DNA from: Saccoglossus kowalevskii
Taxonomy: Eukaryota > Hemichordata > Enteropneusta > Harrimaniidae
Length of the DNA stretch: 44,519 bases
Direction of reading: 5' to 3'
Assembly (NCBI RefSeq): GCF_000003605.2
Contig: NW_003119428.1
Location: 362,744-407,262 of the forward strand
In this document: positions 21,201 through 30,900 of the stretch, one piece after another
Position numbering within the stretch: the stretch's first letter is position 1
Layout: each line of letters opens with the position of its first letter
Made by a program: the position numbers and the translations under genes
The notes under the pieces: generated by a model
The model's database searches: none
The model's input: only the letters and a program-made list of their open reading frames with translations
Told to the model about the DNA's origin: nothing

Positions 21201-24087
21201 AATATTTTTTTTCTGTTTCTAATCACGCAATATGCGAGATTGCGCAGTGAATAGAAAGTCATCTATTCAAACTGAAACGACAGGTTTCTCTCGGCCACTG
21301 GAAGAACGTTGGAACATATTTGGACATCAGTATGCATTGAGCTTGATGAATGGCTGGTTGGATTCAACTGTCATTGAAAGTTCTAATTATTTATAAAAAT
21401 TAAGGGAATGGGTTTGTGTTGTTGATAGTAGCTACAGTAGTAGAAGTTGTTTTAGTAAAACTTTAGTAGTACTTTTGTTAAAATTTACGCAATTTAAAAG
21501 CCTTAGAAAGAAAAAAGCTCTGTGATAGCATTTATGTCAAAATATACATCATAACGTACTCCAGTGAAATTACTTACTCTTTCTTTTTATCCCTCTTATC
21601 TTTAGTTGATTCTTGTAGCTCTGGTACTGTTTCCATGCCTTGTTCAAGTTTTTCCACCATTTTAACACCATCAAATACCTCATACGTTTCTTTGTCCATT
21701 CTCCGGATAAATCTTTCTTCACTCTCCCATGATTTGGGTGTAAAAGTGATTTCTTCCATGCCAGATTCTCCCCTATCTTCAGGTTTCAATTTCTGATTGG
21801 GGGTGCTAACTGAAATGGTGTTTGAAAACAAGATAAAGGTGCGGGTTAAGAATGTTTGGAATCATGTGACACACATTCCTGTTATGATTACCGGTTGCAT
21901 TATCAAAACAATCAAGTTTGTTTAACGCCAATTTTACAAATATTTTTATTTCTGACTTCCCAGCCAATGACATTGACAAGTTTCTGCGCTGAGTATCTTG
22001 CTTAGAAAAGAATGAACCTTTTAGGTAAACATAACTTTGAAAATTTAAAGTCATCGGCTTACGATTTAAAACTCATTAATATTAAACAGATGATCTCTTT
22101 GCAATGCCTAATTTTAATAGAATGTAGAACATGACAAGGCCATGTGAAATGCTGGAAATGGTTTATTTTATATTTTGTAAATAATTATGAACAAAAAGAA
22201 ATTATTTATTTGAATTATTTATAAAATTATAGTGGCAAAAATAGAATGAGAAAAATATAGAATCTTTAACCTTTTTAACACCAGACGTTCCAGCCCTCAT
22301 TTTTCTGCACTATTTTTTTATATTCTTCAATTTTTCTGGAAATAAGCCCTAATTTTGGAGCCAACAGACAAAATTTGAGTCAATTTTCAGTTTTTACTAG
22401 AAAAAGTTTGGCTATTTCATCCCAAACTTTTGATGGATAGTGCAGACTATAAACGAAACTATTTGTGATGAAAAGAGGGAACTGGTGGTGAGAAGGTTAA
22501 TAAATAATAAACCAAATTAACCTCATAATCACTGAATATACCTTTATATTTATTCCTTTGCTTCTTCTTTCCTTCAGATAACTTGTGTTTTTTTGCTTCC
22601 TTTATTGATTCTGCAAATAGTTTAAACCTCTGTGACATCTTCTCCTGTTCATTGATATTTTTTGGTCGTAAATCATCTTTTTGTTCATGTTTGCGTAACC
22701 TAAGAACAGGATTCATTCAAGTTCAATATTACACATATTGTCACATCCATTGATGATTTTTATAAATATTTATAAATTTCACAATACAAACTTGAACTTA
22801 AAGGCCCAATTCACTTGCCCTAGGCAAGTGTGAATTGGAGGTGTGACTATGCTAATGAGTGTTGTTAATCACTTGCATAGCCTATGACTCATCCTGTTTC
22901 AGCGGTCCAACATCACGTGACTTTGATTGACAGTAGTTAATTATTCAAGATTAGTAGCGTGTCCCTTTCCCCAGTTCAAGTTTTTGACTTTTATCCGCCA
23001 AAATCTCAGCTCATACACTATTTATTTTCATAAATACTACACACAGTCACTGCTGTGATATTCATAGTCGCATGCATCCACTTTGGCATGACATAATCGA
23101 CCTGTAAGTTCGAGAAAACGCGCTATTACCGGGGCTTGGCTGGAGCTGTTTACTACAGCGTGACAAGCAAGGAAATAATCCCTATTGTTTAGGACCGTAT
23201 TTATAGTATACCTGGGCCTTTAAAGGAATTTTTCTATTGGCCAATGGAATAAAATTGGAACATATGGAAATGAAGTCATTGATTGACTGGTTGGATTCAA
23301 CTGCGATTGAAATTTTAAAAATTTTATAAATAAAAAGGAAAATGGGTTTGTTTTTGTGATTACATATTCATAAATTATTTGCTAGGGATTCATAGTTTTG
23401 TGCATGTCAAATGAAACATTAAATTTCACTGTTTAGAAATATTGGTGATAAGTTTGGGCTTCCAAGCTTTTAATTAGTGTTCCAGTACACATGGATTTAC
23501 TATGCTTACTCTTTATGGGTAAAAATGGATTTACAAAGAGTTGCTCATGCATATTCATTCTATTAAATTGTATACAAGCTCTAAGACCTCAATAAAGCTA
23601 TACGAATGATCTCAGAGTGCAACTGTAATTATTTAATGTGACATTAAAAGCATGATTTGAATATATTTATGTGAAACCACAATAGTATTGAGGCGAAAGG
23701 ATAAGTGCATATAAAGTGTATACATGAACCCAACTACCACATAATCAGTTTTAATCAGCATATGAATACAAGTGTGAATGTTTACATAAAATTACACATA
23801 AATTACAAATAGACAAGCGTGTCGTTTGTCTGTTGCACGAAAAAACCATAGATCATGTTAGAAATATGAATACACAAATTGCCCGATCAATAGATGACAT
23901 GCCAAGAGTGGTGCAAAGCACTGAGACACATCAATGTACTCAAATGCTTCGCGAACATACTGTATATGTACCTAGGTCTTGGTTTTCCTTTGCTAGTTGC
24001 TGATTTCTTGGAGGCATCTGTGGTGGATTCCCTTCCCTTTCCCTGGTAAAACGGGTCTATTTTCTTTATCCTTTTATGTCTGCCCAT
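18229..24087 (-). CDS. CCDC137: CCDC137 homologue (complete, 6 exons)
   Basis: Minus-strand exons: 24087-23972, 22699-22542, 21809-21578, 20524-20442, 19593-19514 and 18441-18229. Splice sites and phases are consistent, giving 293 residues and TAA. The protein starts MGRHKRIKKIDPFYQGK and is highly basic. Conserved landmarks in order: RPKNINEQEKMSQRFKLF (human has a matching RPQNLDEQE segment), a Glu/Lys-rich middle with FTPKSWESEERFIRRMD, a lysine-rich helix RLVRKKEKVKAKKMKKV, the signature DRVKFGEVVMEPPNIRAKP, and the C-terminal MLLLNKILEK followed by a basic stretch and SAIQAYRDVKK. Human CCDC137 has the same order and a similar length. In vertebrates it is a nucleolar/perichromosomal RNA-associated protein of poorly defined biochemistry. 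No membrane segment or enzymatic motif is seen. Introns are crowded with MITEs. It shares a divergent start region with OXLD1. Confidence 0.93.
20215..20390 (-). mobile_element. TTAA-flanked MITE family 2, inverted partial copy
   Basis: Begins with CACCACCAGTTCCCTCTTTTCA and, read in reverse, follows the copy at 22266-22500 through the GGCTTCAAAATTAG and ACAAAATTTGAGAC blocks. The outer end toward 20390 is not sharp. Confidence 0.7.
20607..20798. mobile_element. Palindromic MITE, CTGTAAAATACTTTA family, diverged copy
   Basis: Lies in CCDC137 intron 3, just upstream of exon 4 on the minus strand. The ends and the central TGGATTTTATTTTCACTGAA block match the other copies; the termini are worn (AAATACTTATTTT and AAATATTTGACA). 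Confidence 0.75.
21262..21400. repeat. Unnamed dispersed repeat, best of three copies
   Basis: Carries TCAAACTGAAACGACAGG, GGAAGAACGTTGGAACAT and TGGTTGGATTCAACTGTCAT. Two diverged copies in the same orientation lie at about 19648-19765 and 23222-23310, all inside CCDC137 introns. No terminal repeats or coding capacity are visible. Confidence 0.55.
22266..22500 (+). mobile_element. TTAA-flanked MITE, family 2 (best copy)
   Basis: TTAA at 22266-22269, then CCTTTTTAACACCAG; the other end is CTGGTGGTGAGAAGG, then TTAA at 22497-22500. The ends are imperfect inverted repeats of about 15 bases and the body is 227 bases. The TTAA target suggests piggyBac-type mobilisation. It has no coding capacity. 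Other copies lie near 10851-11060, 20215-20390, 41075-41246 and 41703-41927. Confidence 0.8.
22798..23223. mobile_element. TTAA-flanked non-autonomous DNA transposon with terminal hairpin
   Basis: TTAA occurs at 22798-22801 and 23220-23223. The body starts AGGCCCA and ends TGGGCCT. Just inside the left end, 22806-22838 forms a hairpin (CCAATTCACTTGCC against GGCAAGTGTGAATTGG, one bulged base). The body is 418 bases, more GC-rich than its surroundings, with no open frame of note. It lies in CCDC137 intron 1. Confidence 0.75.
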
Positions 24088-25046
24088 CCTGTGTTTGTGT
24101 GTGATACCCTGAGTTTATAAATCGAAATCCACAAACTGCTATGCTTGATACAAATATCAATGAATTAATATCAAAATACTATACAAACAATCCAACGTGT
24201 TGCACGGGTCAAATGAAGTGTTATAGGGTATCCCAACATCCGGGTATTTCACTGACAAGTGGACAGACTTGCGCAATGTGCTTATGACGTCAATGAGGAA
24301 ATTCCCAACCAGAATGTTTATCTCGTTGGACTCGAAGGCATATTCTATTTTCTTTCGTCTGAATCGCGTCTCGGAATTCCTGCTTACGATTTGGTGACAG
24401 TTTTACCAAAGAATTAGGAGACATGCTGATAAAACATGTCCCAAGGTCGTCTTTTATTTTGTTGTCTCAACGTGAGGCGGCTGTTGGTGAGTTGACCTTG
24501 ATTATGATACCTTACAAAAATACTTCCATCCAGCGGGAGACTGGCAGTGTTTGTGGCGTTCACGGTATTGTTTTGTAAATCGAGGCATTCTGCTGGATCA
24601 TTACGGAAAAAAAGTACAACGGAGTACTCCGGTATGCTGTACAAAGCCCGGAAGCCACGAAACCACGACAGTACCGGAATACGTGACGTGGAATAGTTTC
24701 AATGACATTTACTAGTCTTCTTTAGTACAAAAATAGACTCGAGGGTCTGCTATACAGATCATGATGTTTCAGTGATTTTATATTAATAGTGGTAATTAGT
24801 ATAATTTAATCAATTTTAATGTAATGTAATGTAATTGATAAAGCTGTATTATGCACTACTGAAACCATCAGGGGGTTTAGTATAGTATTTTAGATCTCTG
24901 ATTTCACTAATAGCATTACGAATGTTATTTCACACCTTGAAACAGATTTAATATGTTATTTTATAATTACGGGAAAATATTTATTCAAATATATACTTTT
25001 AGCAGAACTATAAAGAATATGCATACATCACATAATAGTAAAGAAT
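24088..25046. promoter_or_regulatory. Divergent start region CCDC137 / OXLD1
   Basis: The gap between the two head-to-head genes. It contains a full cAMP-response palindrome TGACGTCA at 24285-24292, about 200 bases upstream of the CCDC137 ATG, and a TGACGTGG half-type site near 24683-24690. The part up to about 24700 is richer in CpG than the surroundings. The OXLD1 start site is not resolved, so the 5' UTR of that gene may lie in the right half. Confidence 0.5.
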
Positions 25047-26223
25047 ATGTGCTGCAGTAACAAGACTAACAAGACAACTATTGTTTTTTTGTATGCTCTG
25101 AAGTATGTATTACCACTTTGCTACAACTCTTGGTTGCAGAAAAGTTTGAATTGTCTTCCTGTTTCCAGAAGACTTTTGTTTTTCAAGGTGACTGCCCCAC
25201 TCACTGTGTTAACAAATGATGAATTTTCTATAGAAGGAAAAATTTAACAGTTCATATTACATAACTAAATTTATTAGCTAATATTAAATTAATTCACTTC
25301 ATGAGAACCAAGCATGGATCATAAAATGAGACAAATAATTTACTGGAAAATCACTAGATTATATTGCTACCTATTGTAAAATACTTTATTTTAGCTGGAA
25401 TTAATTTCCGCTGAAAAAGATTTTTTTGGGTGTTTTGTATTTATTTTATTTTCATTGATTTTTGATGAGTAGAATGTGAAATATAGAAAAAAAGGTATAT
25501 TGCAGAATTTTGTTTTTACTGAATCATTCCTTCAGCAAAAATAGTGAAAATAAAGTATTTTACAGTGTGGGGTATAATCCAATACCATATTTACTCTATT
25601 ATAACTGCAATTTTGTGTGTATGTGCTCTTCTATCTGAGATGTCGTTCAATAGAGTAAATACGATAGATATGCAAATGTTAAATATGGTAATTTCAGAAA
25701 AGCAATGGAGCAATCAGACAGTCACTAAAAGAATGCAAATGATTATTTATGTCGTGTTACATGTAGGGGGGGGGTTGTATGTAAGTATGCATGCCTGCAA
25801 GACACACCTATTTCATTAATTTTATTCATTCTATGATTACAGACTTCTCAGAAACCAGTGGAAATTCCCTTTGTTAATCATACTACAATGCAACCAAATA
25901 AACAAATATCAGAAGTCATCATGAAAACAGAGTCACATGATATTAAACAAGAAGTCCAAGAAGTACCTGCTCATTCTTCTGAACAATCGGAAAGAAGCAA
26001 CTGTATATCGACAGTAAAAGGAACAGCTGAAGAAATTCCAGGACGAGGACCACCCCCTGAATTACCCCAACACTGCTGCATGAGCGGCTGCTACAATTGT
26101 GTGTGGATAGACTATGCAGAAAAATTGACAGAGTATTATCAGGACGAAGGAAAGCATGCACTTGAAGCTGTTGACAAAATAGAAGACATGACAGTGAGAG
26201 CGTTCATTAAAATGCACCTTTGA
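25047..26223 (+). CDS. OXLD1: OXLD1 homologue (oxidoreductase-like domain protein), 2 exons
   Basis: Exon 2 (25843-26223) is secure. Residues 114-173 hold PPPELPQHCCMSGCYNCVWI, then YAEKLTEYYQDEG and AFIKMHL before TGA. This is the Oxidored-like domain (Pfam PF09791), with its CC-x3-C-x2-C-V-W cysteine motif at residues 125-135; human OXLD1 has an almost identical CCMSGCPNCVW. Exon 1 (25047-25187) is less sure: its ATG frame (MCCSNKTNKTTIVFLYALKY...) meets exon 2 in phase 0 and ends SRRLLFFK, a basic/hydrophobic stretch compatible with mitochondrial import. A good acceptor (ttgcag) at 25139 means 25140-25187 could instead be an internal exon with the true start upstream. The human protein is mitochondrial with no defined reaction. 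Predicted length is 173 residues. Confidence 0.88.
25372..25567. mobile_element. Palindromic MITE, CTGTAAAATACTTTA family, near full-length
   Basis: Lies in the OXLD1 intron. Left end TATTGTAAAATACTTTATTT and right end AATAAAGTATTTTACAGTG, with the inner pairs TTTCCGCTGAAAA and TTCAGCAAAAATAGTGAAAA. Confidence 0.85.
25576..25668. mobile_element. Short inverted-repeat element
   Basis: ATACCATATTTACTCTATTA on the left is mirrored by AATAGAGTAAATACGATA on the right, about 90 bases in all, directly after the MITE at 25372-25567. Too small to code. Confidence 0.5.
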
Positions 26224-26243
26224 TGGTCTTCGTATGATGGTCC

Positions 26244-26264
26244 TCTGTCTGTCTGTCTGTCTGT
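26244..26264. repeat. CTGT microsatellite in the OXLD1 3' UTR
   Basis: About five CTGT units, starting some 20 bases after the OXLD1 stop. Confidence 0.9.
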
Positions 26265-26549
26265 ATGTTGACCTGAATAATACTTAATTCCACAATTTAT
26301 ATTTACTGCTACATCTGAGATGATGCATATTTAAAATTTACATAATGACATTTATATACAAATTCTGAGTAAATGAATTTTTTTAATCAGGACTGTTTCT
26401 TGAGCTATATCAAGCATTGAAAACTGTTGTATACTCAAAACATATTTACATTTACATGAATCAATGAATAGGAAAGCCTATTTTTTAACATGTCTCATTT
26501 AACATATAAAAAACATTATCAGTGCAACTATAAAATGAATTGAGTATGA

Positions 26550-26555
26550 AATAAA
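26550..26555 (+). terminator. Candidate poly(A) signal of OXLD1
   Basis: AATAAA about 330 bases after the stop, followed by a G/T-rich and T-rich stretch (TGAGTGCTTG then T-run), as expected for a downstream element. Confidence 0.45.
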
Positions 26556-27800
26556 TATAATGAGTGCTTGTTTTTTTTCATCTTTTTAAATATGTATTCT
26601 TCTATTTTATCTTTTGTTTTATTTTATTATTTATTTGCTTGTATTTTTGTTAATCGCGAAAGTTAAAATAATGCAAAATAATTAGTGTGGTAGGTAATAA
26701 AATGGAATAAAGTATAAGAAATAAAAAAATGCATACCGGTAAATATACCCACAAACATCTTATTTTATTCACATTGATTATTTAATCAAGTTAAAGTTTA
26801 TTACATGTTTTGTGCAATGGTCATTGCTTTCATAATCTTTCTGTGAAATGATAAGTGGTGACCACTCAATACAACCGTCACAACACTAAATCATATTCGT
26901 GCAGTATAAGTTATTTCCAACAAAATTTGAATAGCAGATATAATCCATCATTGCCTCAACTTTTGAATGACAGTTTTAATAATTGTGGATGAATAAACTG
27001 TCAAAAGTCCACTATGTTGATGATAGTAAAAAAAAATAGTAAAATGAAAATATTGATGCTAATGATTTATAATATTGACTTGCTTAATAGAACAATGATC
27101 ATATTGCCATTGAAGATTAGGGGTGAACCATTTTAAAAGAATAAGAAAGATGAAAAATGGTATGGCTGCACAGTTTGGAATACCTTTCGTATATTGGAGT
27201 ATAGTTTTTTGCATGGATTACAACTACTGTAGTATTTAGTACCTTGCTGTGTATTTTTCTATCATATGTCTTTTTACACATTAAACTATTTTAAAGAATA
27301 ATATATTTATTGAGAGTTTTAAATATTCTTGTATTTACTCTTGTTGTTGTTGTTGTTATAATAAATGGTTTGTTTCTTTCATGTTGTTCTTCGTTTTTCA
27401 TAATTTTTTGTGAAAGTTGGGCATGGATTACATGACAATGTGCTTTGATTTATTTTTGTTCGACCATGGAGCCATTATTCCATGCTAACATGAAACACTT
27501 TTCTTTTGTGTGTTGCAGTTATGCCAGAAAACTGGCCAAATATTTCATATATTTTTTCAGCCTATGTCACCAACCTACAATTTAATATCTCCATACAGGA
27601 AAGCATTCTGATGTTGACAAAATGGCTGCCATTCAGTAAAATTAATAAATTTTGGGTATTTTCATTCATGAGTAGGCTTTTACCTTGAGGAATTTACATG
27701 AGATATTATGGAATGGCTCAGTTTAGATTCATAAAAAAAGCAGAAGTGATATGGTGTAAATGTCGGTAACTTTATTGCCTGCGCGAACATATTTGTTTAA
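26556..27800. other. Intergenic AT-rich stretch, nothing recognised
   Basis: Between OXLD1 and the E3 ligase gene. Only low-complexity DNA, a GTT run near 27342-27357 and one TACCGGTA at 26734 stand out. Confidence 0.6.
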
Positions 27801-27881
27801 AAAGCGGGGCTTAAAAACGAATGAATATTAAGAATATTCAAATTGTTTGTTGGTGGCGCTAAACGAGTTCGCTACAACAGA

Positions 27882-27893
27882 CGCGCATGCGCA
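27882..27893. promoter_or_regulatory. NRF1 binding motif upstream of the E3 ligase gene
   Basis: CGCGCATGCGCA, a full palindromic NRF1 consensus, 88 bases before the ATG at 27981 in a locally CpG-rich stretch (about 27780-27960). Probable core promoter. Confidence 0.6.
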
Positions 27894-27980
27894 TTCTTAT
27901 ACGCACCAAGTTTAAAAAAATAAGTTCTACCGCAGCAGTGTTATTGACCTACTGGCGGTTTCTGTCAAATTATAGTTAGT

Positions 27981-30900
27981 ATGTTTAAAAAACGACAGCG
28001 AGTAGAAGAAGAAGAAGTCGAAGAGGAAAGGTATAGTAAATATATTTCTAGGCTGTAATGTATGTCGATCGACTGAAAATAAACAGCGATGCCATGACCA
28101 TTGTTGAGTGTGACAAAATTTATATACACTTCCACTCCGTGACTAGCCTTGGTACACTTGGCCTCCTTCCGGTGATCATTCGGCCTAATGATCAGCAGAA
28201 GGAGGTCAACCTACAGGACTGTACACCGTGACGGGACACAAAGTTTATTGCCATACATGGTTAAGGTTTGTGTCATAATCGATCAAGTGTTTGTGTTATT
28301 AAACTGGCCGGGTACAGGACCACAGTCCCTAAACTTTGACGATGTGGCAGGACTGTACACATTGGGCCCGATTTTAAAAAAATAAACATCAAAATCACAT
28401 TTTTGATTTTTGTAAGTTTCTATGAATATTTCGCCATTTTGGTGCTTTTGTTGAACAGATTGTTCTCTGAATCAGGGTTCTGCAGTCAAAAGATTTCTGA
28501 ATAATTGATCAATGATTTAACCCTCAGTCTCTGTGATTTAGCTCAATGGTATATTCAAAATAAAGATCAAAGGGAGCCCAGGAACTATGATCAACTGTAC
28601 GCACTCCCTATGAGTGCGCGGAGGGTGGGGGTGGGGTATCGGCTCACATTTTTTAAACTGGAAAACAGACGAACAGAATGAAAAATAAAATCTATAAAAA
28701 ATACCAGGTTGAAGAATATTAGTTGCTCTTTCAAATTTCACCGAAGCCTTGCCTATATTTTACCTATATCTGCAGAATAAATCAAGAAAACTAAACAAAC
28801 TGACTCCATTTATGAACAATTAACAGTTGGCCCGAACGCACGGCACAGTTGGAGGCGTGGCCTGTTCAGCATTTGTCAACAACTAATCATAAGATTGGTA
28901 CGAACCACATCAAGGTTACGACTCGGTTAGCCTTGCTCAACTGGTTTGTAACCAGTCTTGTGATTGGTTCTTCGCCTCCAACTGTGTGTGCATTTGGGTT
29001 TTCAACCAATAATCAAATTTTATAAAACAGTCATGAATATTTATACAAATTCATACCTTCATAAAATGGAAAGTGCCGGTAGAGTGAAGGGCAGAAAGAC
29101 TGGTCATAACGTTAATAAATATATTCTTTTATAAATCAGAATGAGTTTTAGAATTCAAATTAATGTTGTGTTGATAAACATTGATTTTCCCATATTTCAA
29201 TGCATTGAAATTTAAGTATGAGGTTTGACCTGGGCGCAACTTGCACTAATTACCGATACCTTCCAATTACTTAAAAAAATATCTATTATTGATTACAAAT
29301 GCTATGTCATGAGAAGGCATCTGTGCGCATTATGAGCGTAGACAATTTTTAGCCCTTGAGCCAATCACTATTAACAAGTTAGCAAAATAAATAATTAATA
29401 TACCACATTTAGAATGTACATGTATCAACTTAAACAAGTCTTTACGATCAATTCAGTGGTTACGCATGTATGTAGATCAGCAATAGTACCACATATAATA
29501 GTCAGGGATCTCGCCACGCTGGTCGGCGGTGGTCGGCCCCGACCGACACTCAAAATTAGCGACCACAACGGAAATGCTTCCGACCGGGACTATTGTCCGA
29601 TTGTTATTATAATTATGTACCGACCGACACACATCCTGTCAGTCGTGGATTATAATTTGTAAACAATAGACCTAGTCGCACGATACGTAGCGGCTAGTCA
29701 ATTTTGTGAAATTAGCACCTCTTTGTTTGTAAGTAAATACTTTCTGCGATAGTGTCTCCGACTGTGTCAGTCTTTAGATTGAAAGATAAAATTCTTTCAA
29801 AATCAATTTCACCCCGATATAACATGGTCAAAGTGGAGTTCATGATCTGACAGTTTACGCTACTCAAGAAAAAAATCAACGTGTTTATTGCGTGATTTGG
29901 TAAAATACACTTGAACTGTTATCATCGCGATTCATGTAAAACTCTTCTTTCAAAACCTATTTTACCTTTTAAAATTGCTAATCACCTCTTTCGTTCACCG
30001 TTGTGCAGTTTTCAACTGAAATCGATGTTTTTAAATTCAATCTCTTCTAAATTGTGAAACATAATTTCTTAATTCCAAAAATATTTGCTGCGACCGAACT
30101 TATTAATATTCATTGCTAATTAATATTCATATAGCTCATTAATATTCATGACCGACCAGCACTCACGTTGGGCTGGCGAGATCCCTGGATAGTACCACCT
30201 CCCTCAAGAAAGGTTCCTTCTAAACATGGGTAACTCTGAGTGCAGATTGCATCTTTGAGTAACTAAAAATGAGTGATGTATGATATTTTTTCTTGTTAGA
30301 TATTTTCTAAACCCGACGGCTGTTAGTAGACATCTATATTGTTCCATCTGTCAGGAGGTTTTCATTGAGCCTCAAAGAGCTCCTTGTGGACATAGCTATT
30401 GTAAAAAGGTAAGAGGGATTCAAATCTAATCATGGTGTGTCTATTTCTTGACAAATTTTGTGAAAGTCACTGACACCGCAGAGAATTTGTCACTGCTTCA
30501 AAATTTTGTGAATTTCACTGACTTGTGAAATTCATGAAAATTTGCCCCTTGTGAAATTTACAGTACATTGCTGGCAACTCACATGAGTGTGCCATAGATC
30601 TTATTCCAAAATTGTTGCTAAGATACATAGATGTACATCTTATTCCAAAATGGCTGCCAAGATATTGTTGAGAGTGAGACTAGTTTGCCCCATTCATTTC
30701 TCTTTTTTGTGTCATCATGTCCACTGTTCCAATTACCATAGTTACATATGGATGCAGGAAAATAGATCTTTACTGAGAGGCAAGAATAAGTTATGTGGCT
30801 CTTTCACTTTTAACAATAACTTGGTGGCCATTCACATCTAATTTCTAAATGTCTATTGTTGGTTTGTCAGGTTACCTTTGTTGCTTTTCATGTTTATCAT

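Noticed and set aside
24414-24644. Minus-strand open frame of 76 codons upstream of CCDC137
   Set aside because: It has no ATG (opens with TTG), no recognisable domain and lies in the CpG-richer promoter zone, where chance open frames are longer.
25943-26161. Minus-strand open frame opposite OXLD1 exon 2
   Set aside because: Shadow of a real coding exon; the plus strand carries the conserved cysteine motif.
28164-28206. Imperfect hairpin (CCTCCTT... TGATCATT / TAATGATCA ...AAGGAGG) suggesting a microRNA
   Set aside because: The stem is interrupted and too short for a pre-miRNA; no supporting evidence in the sequence.
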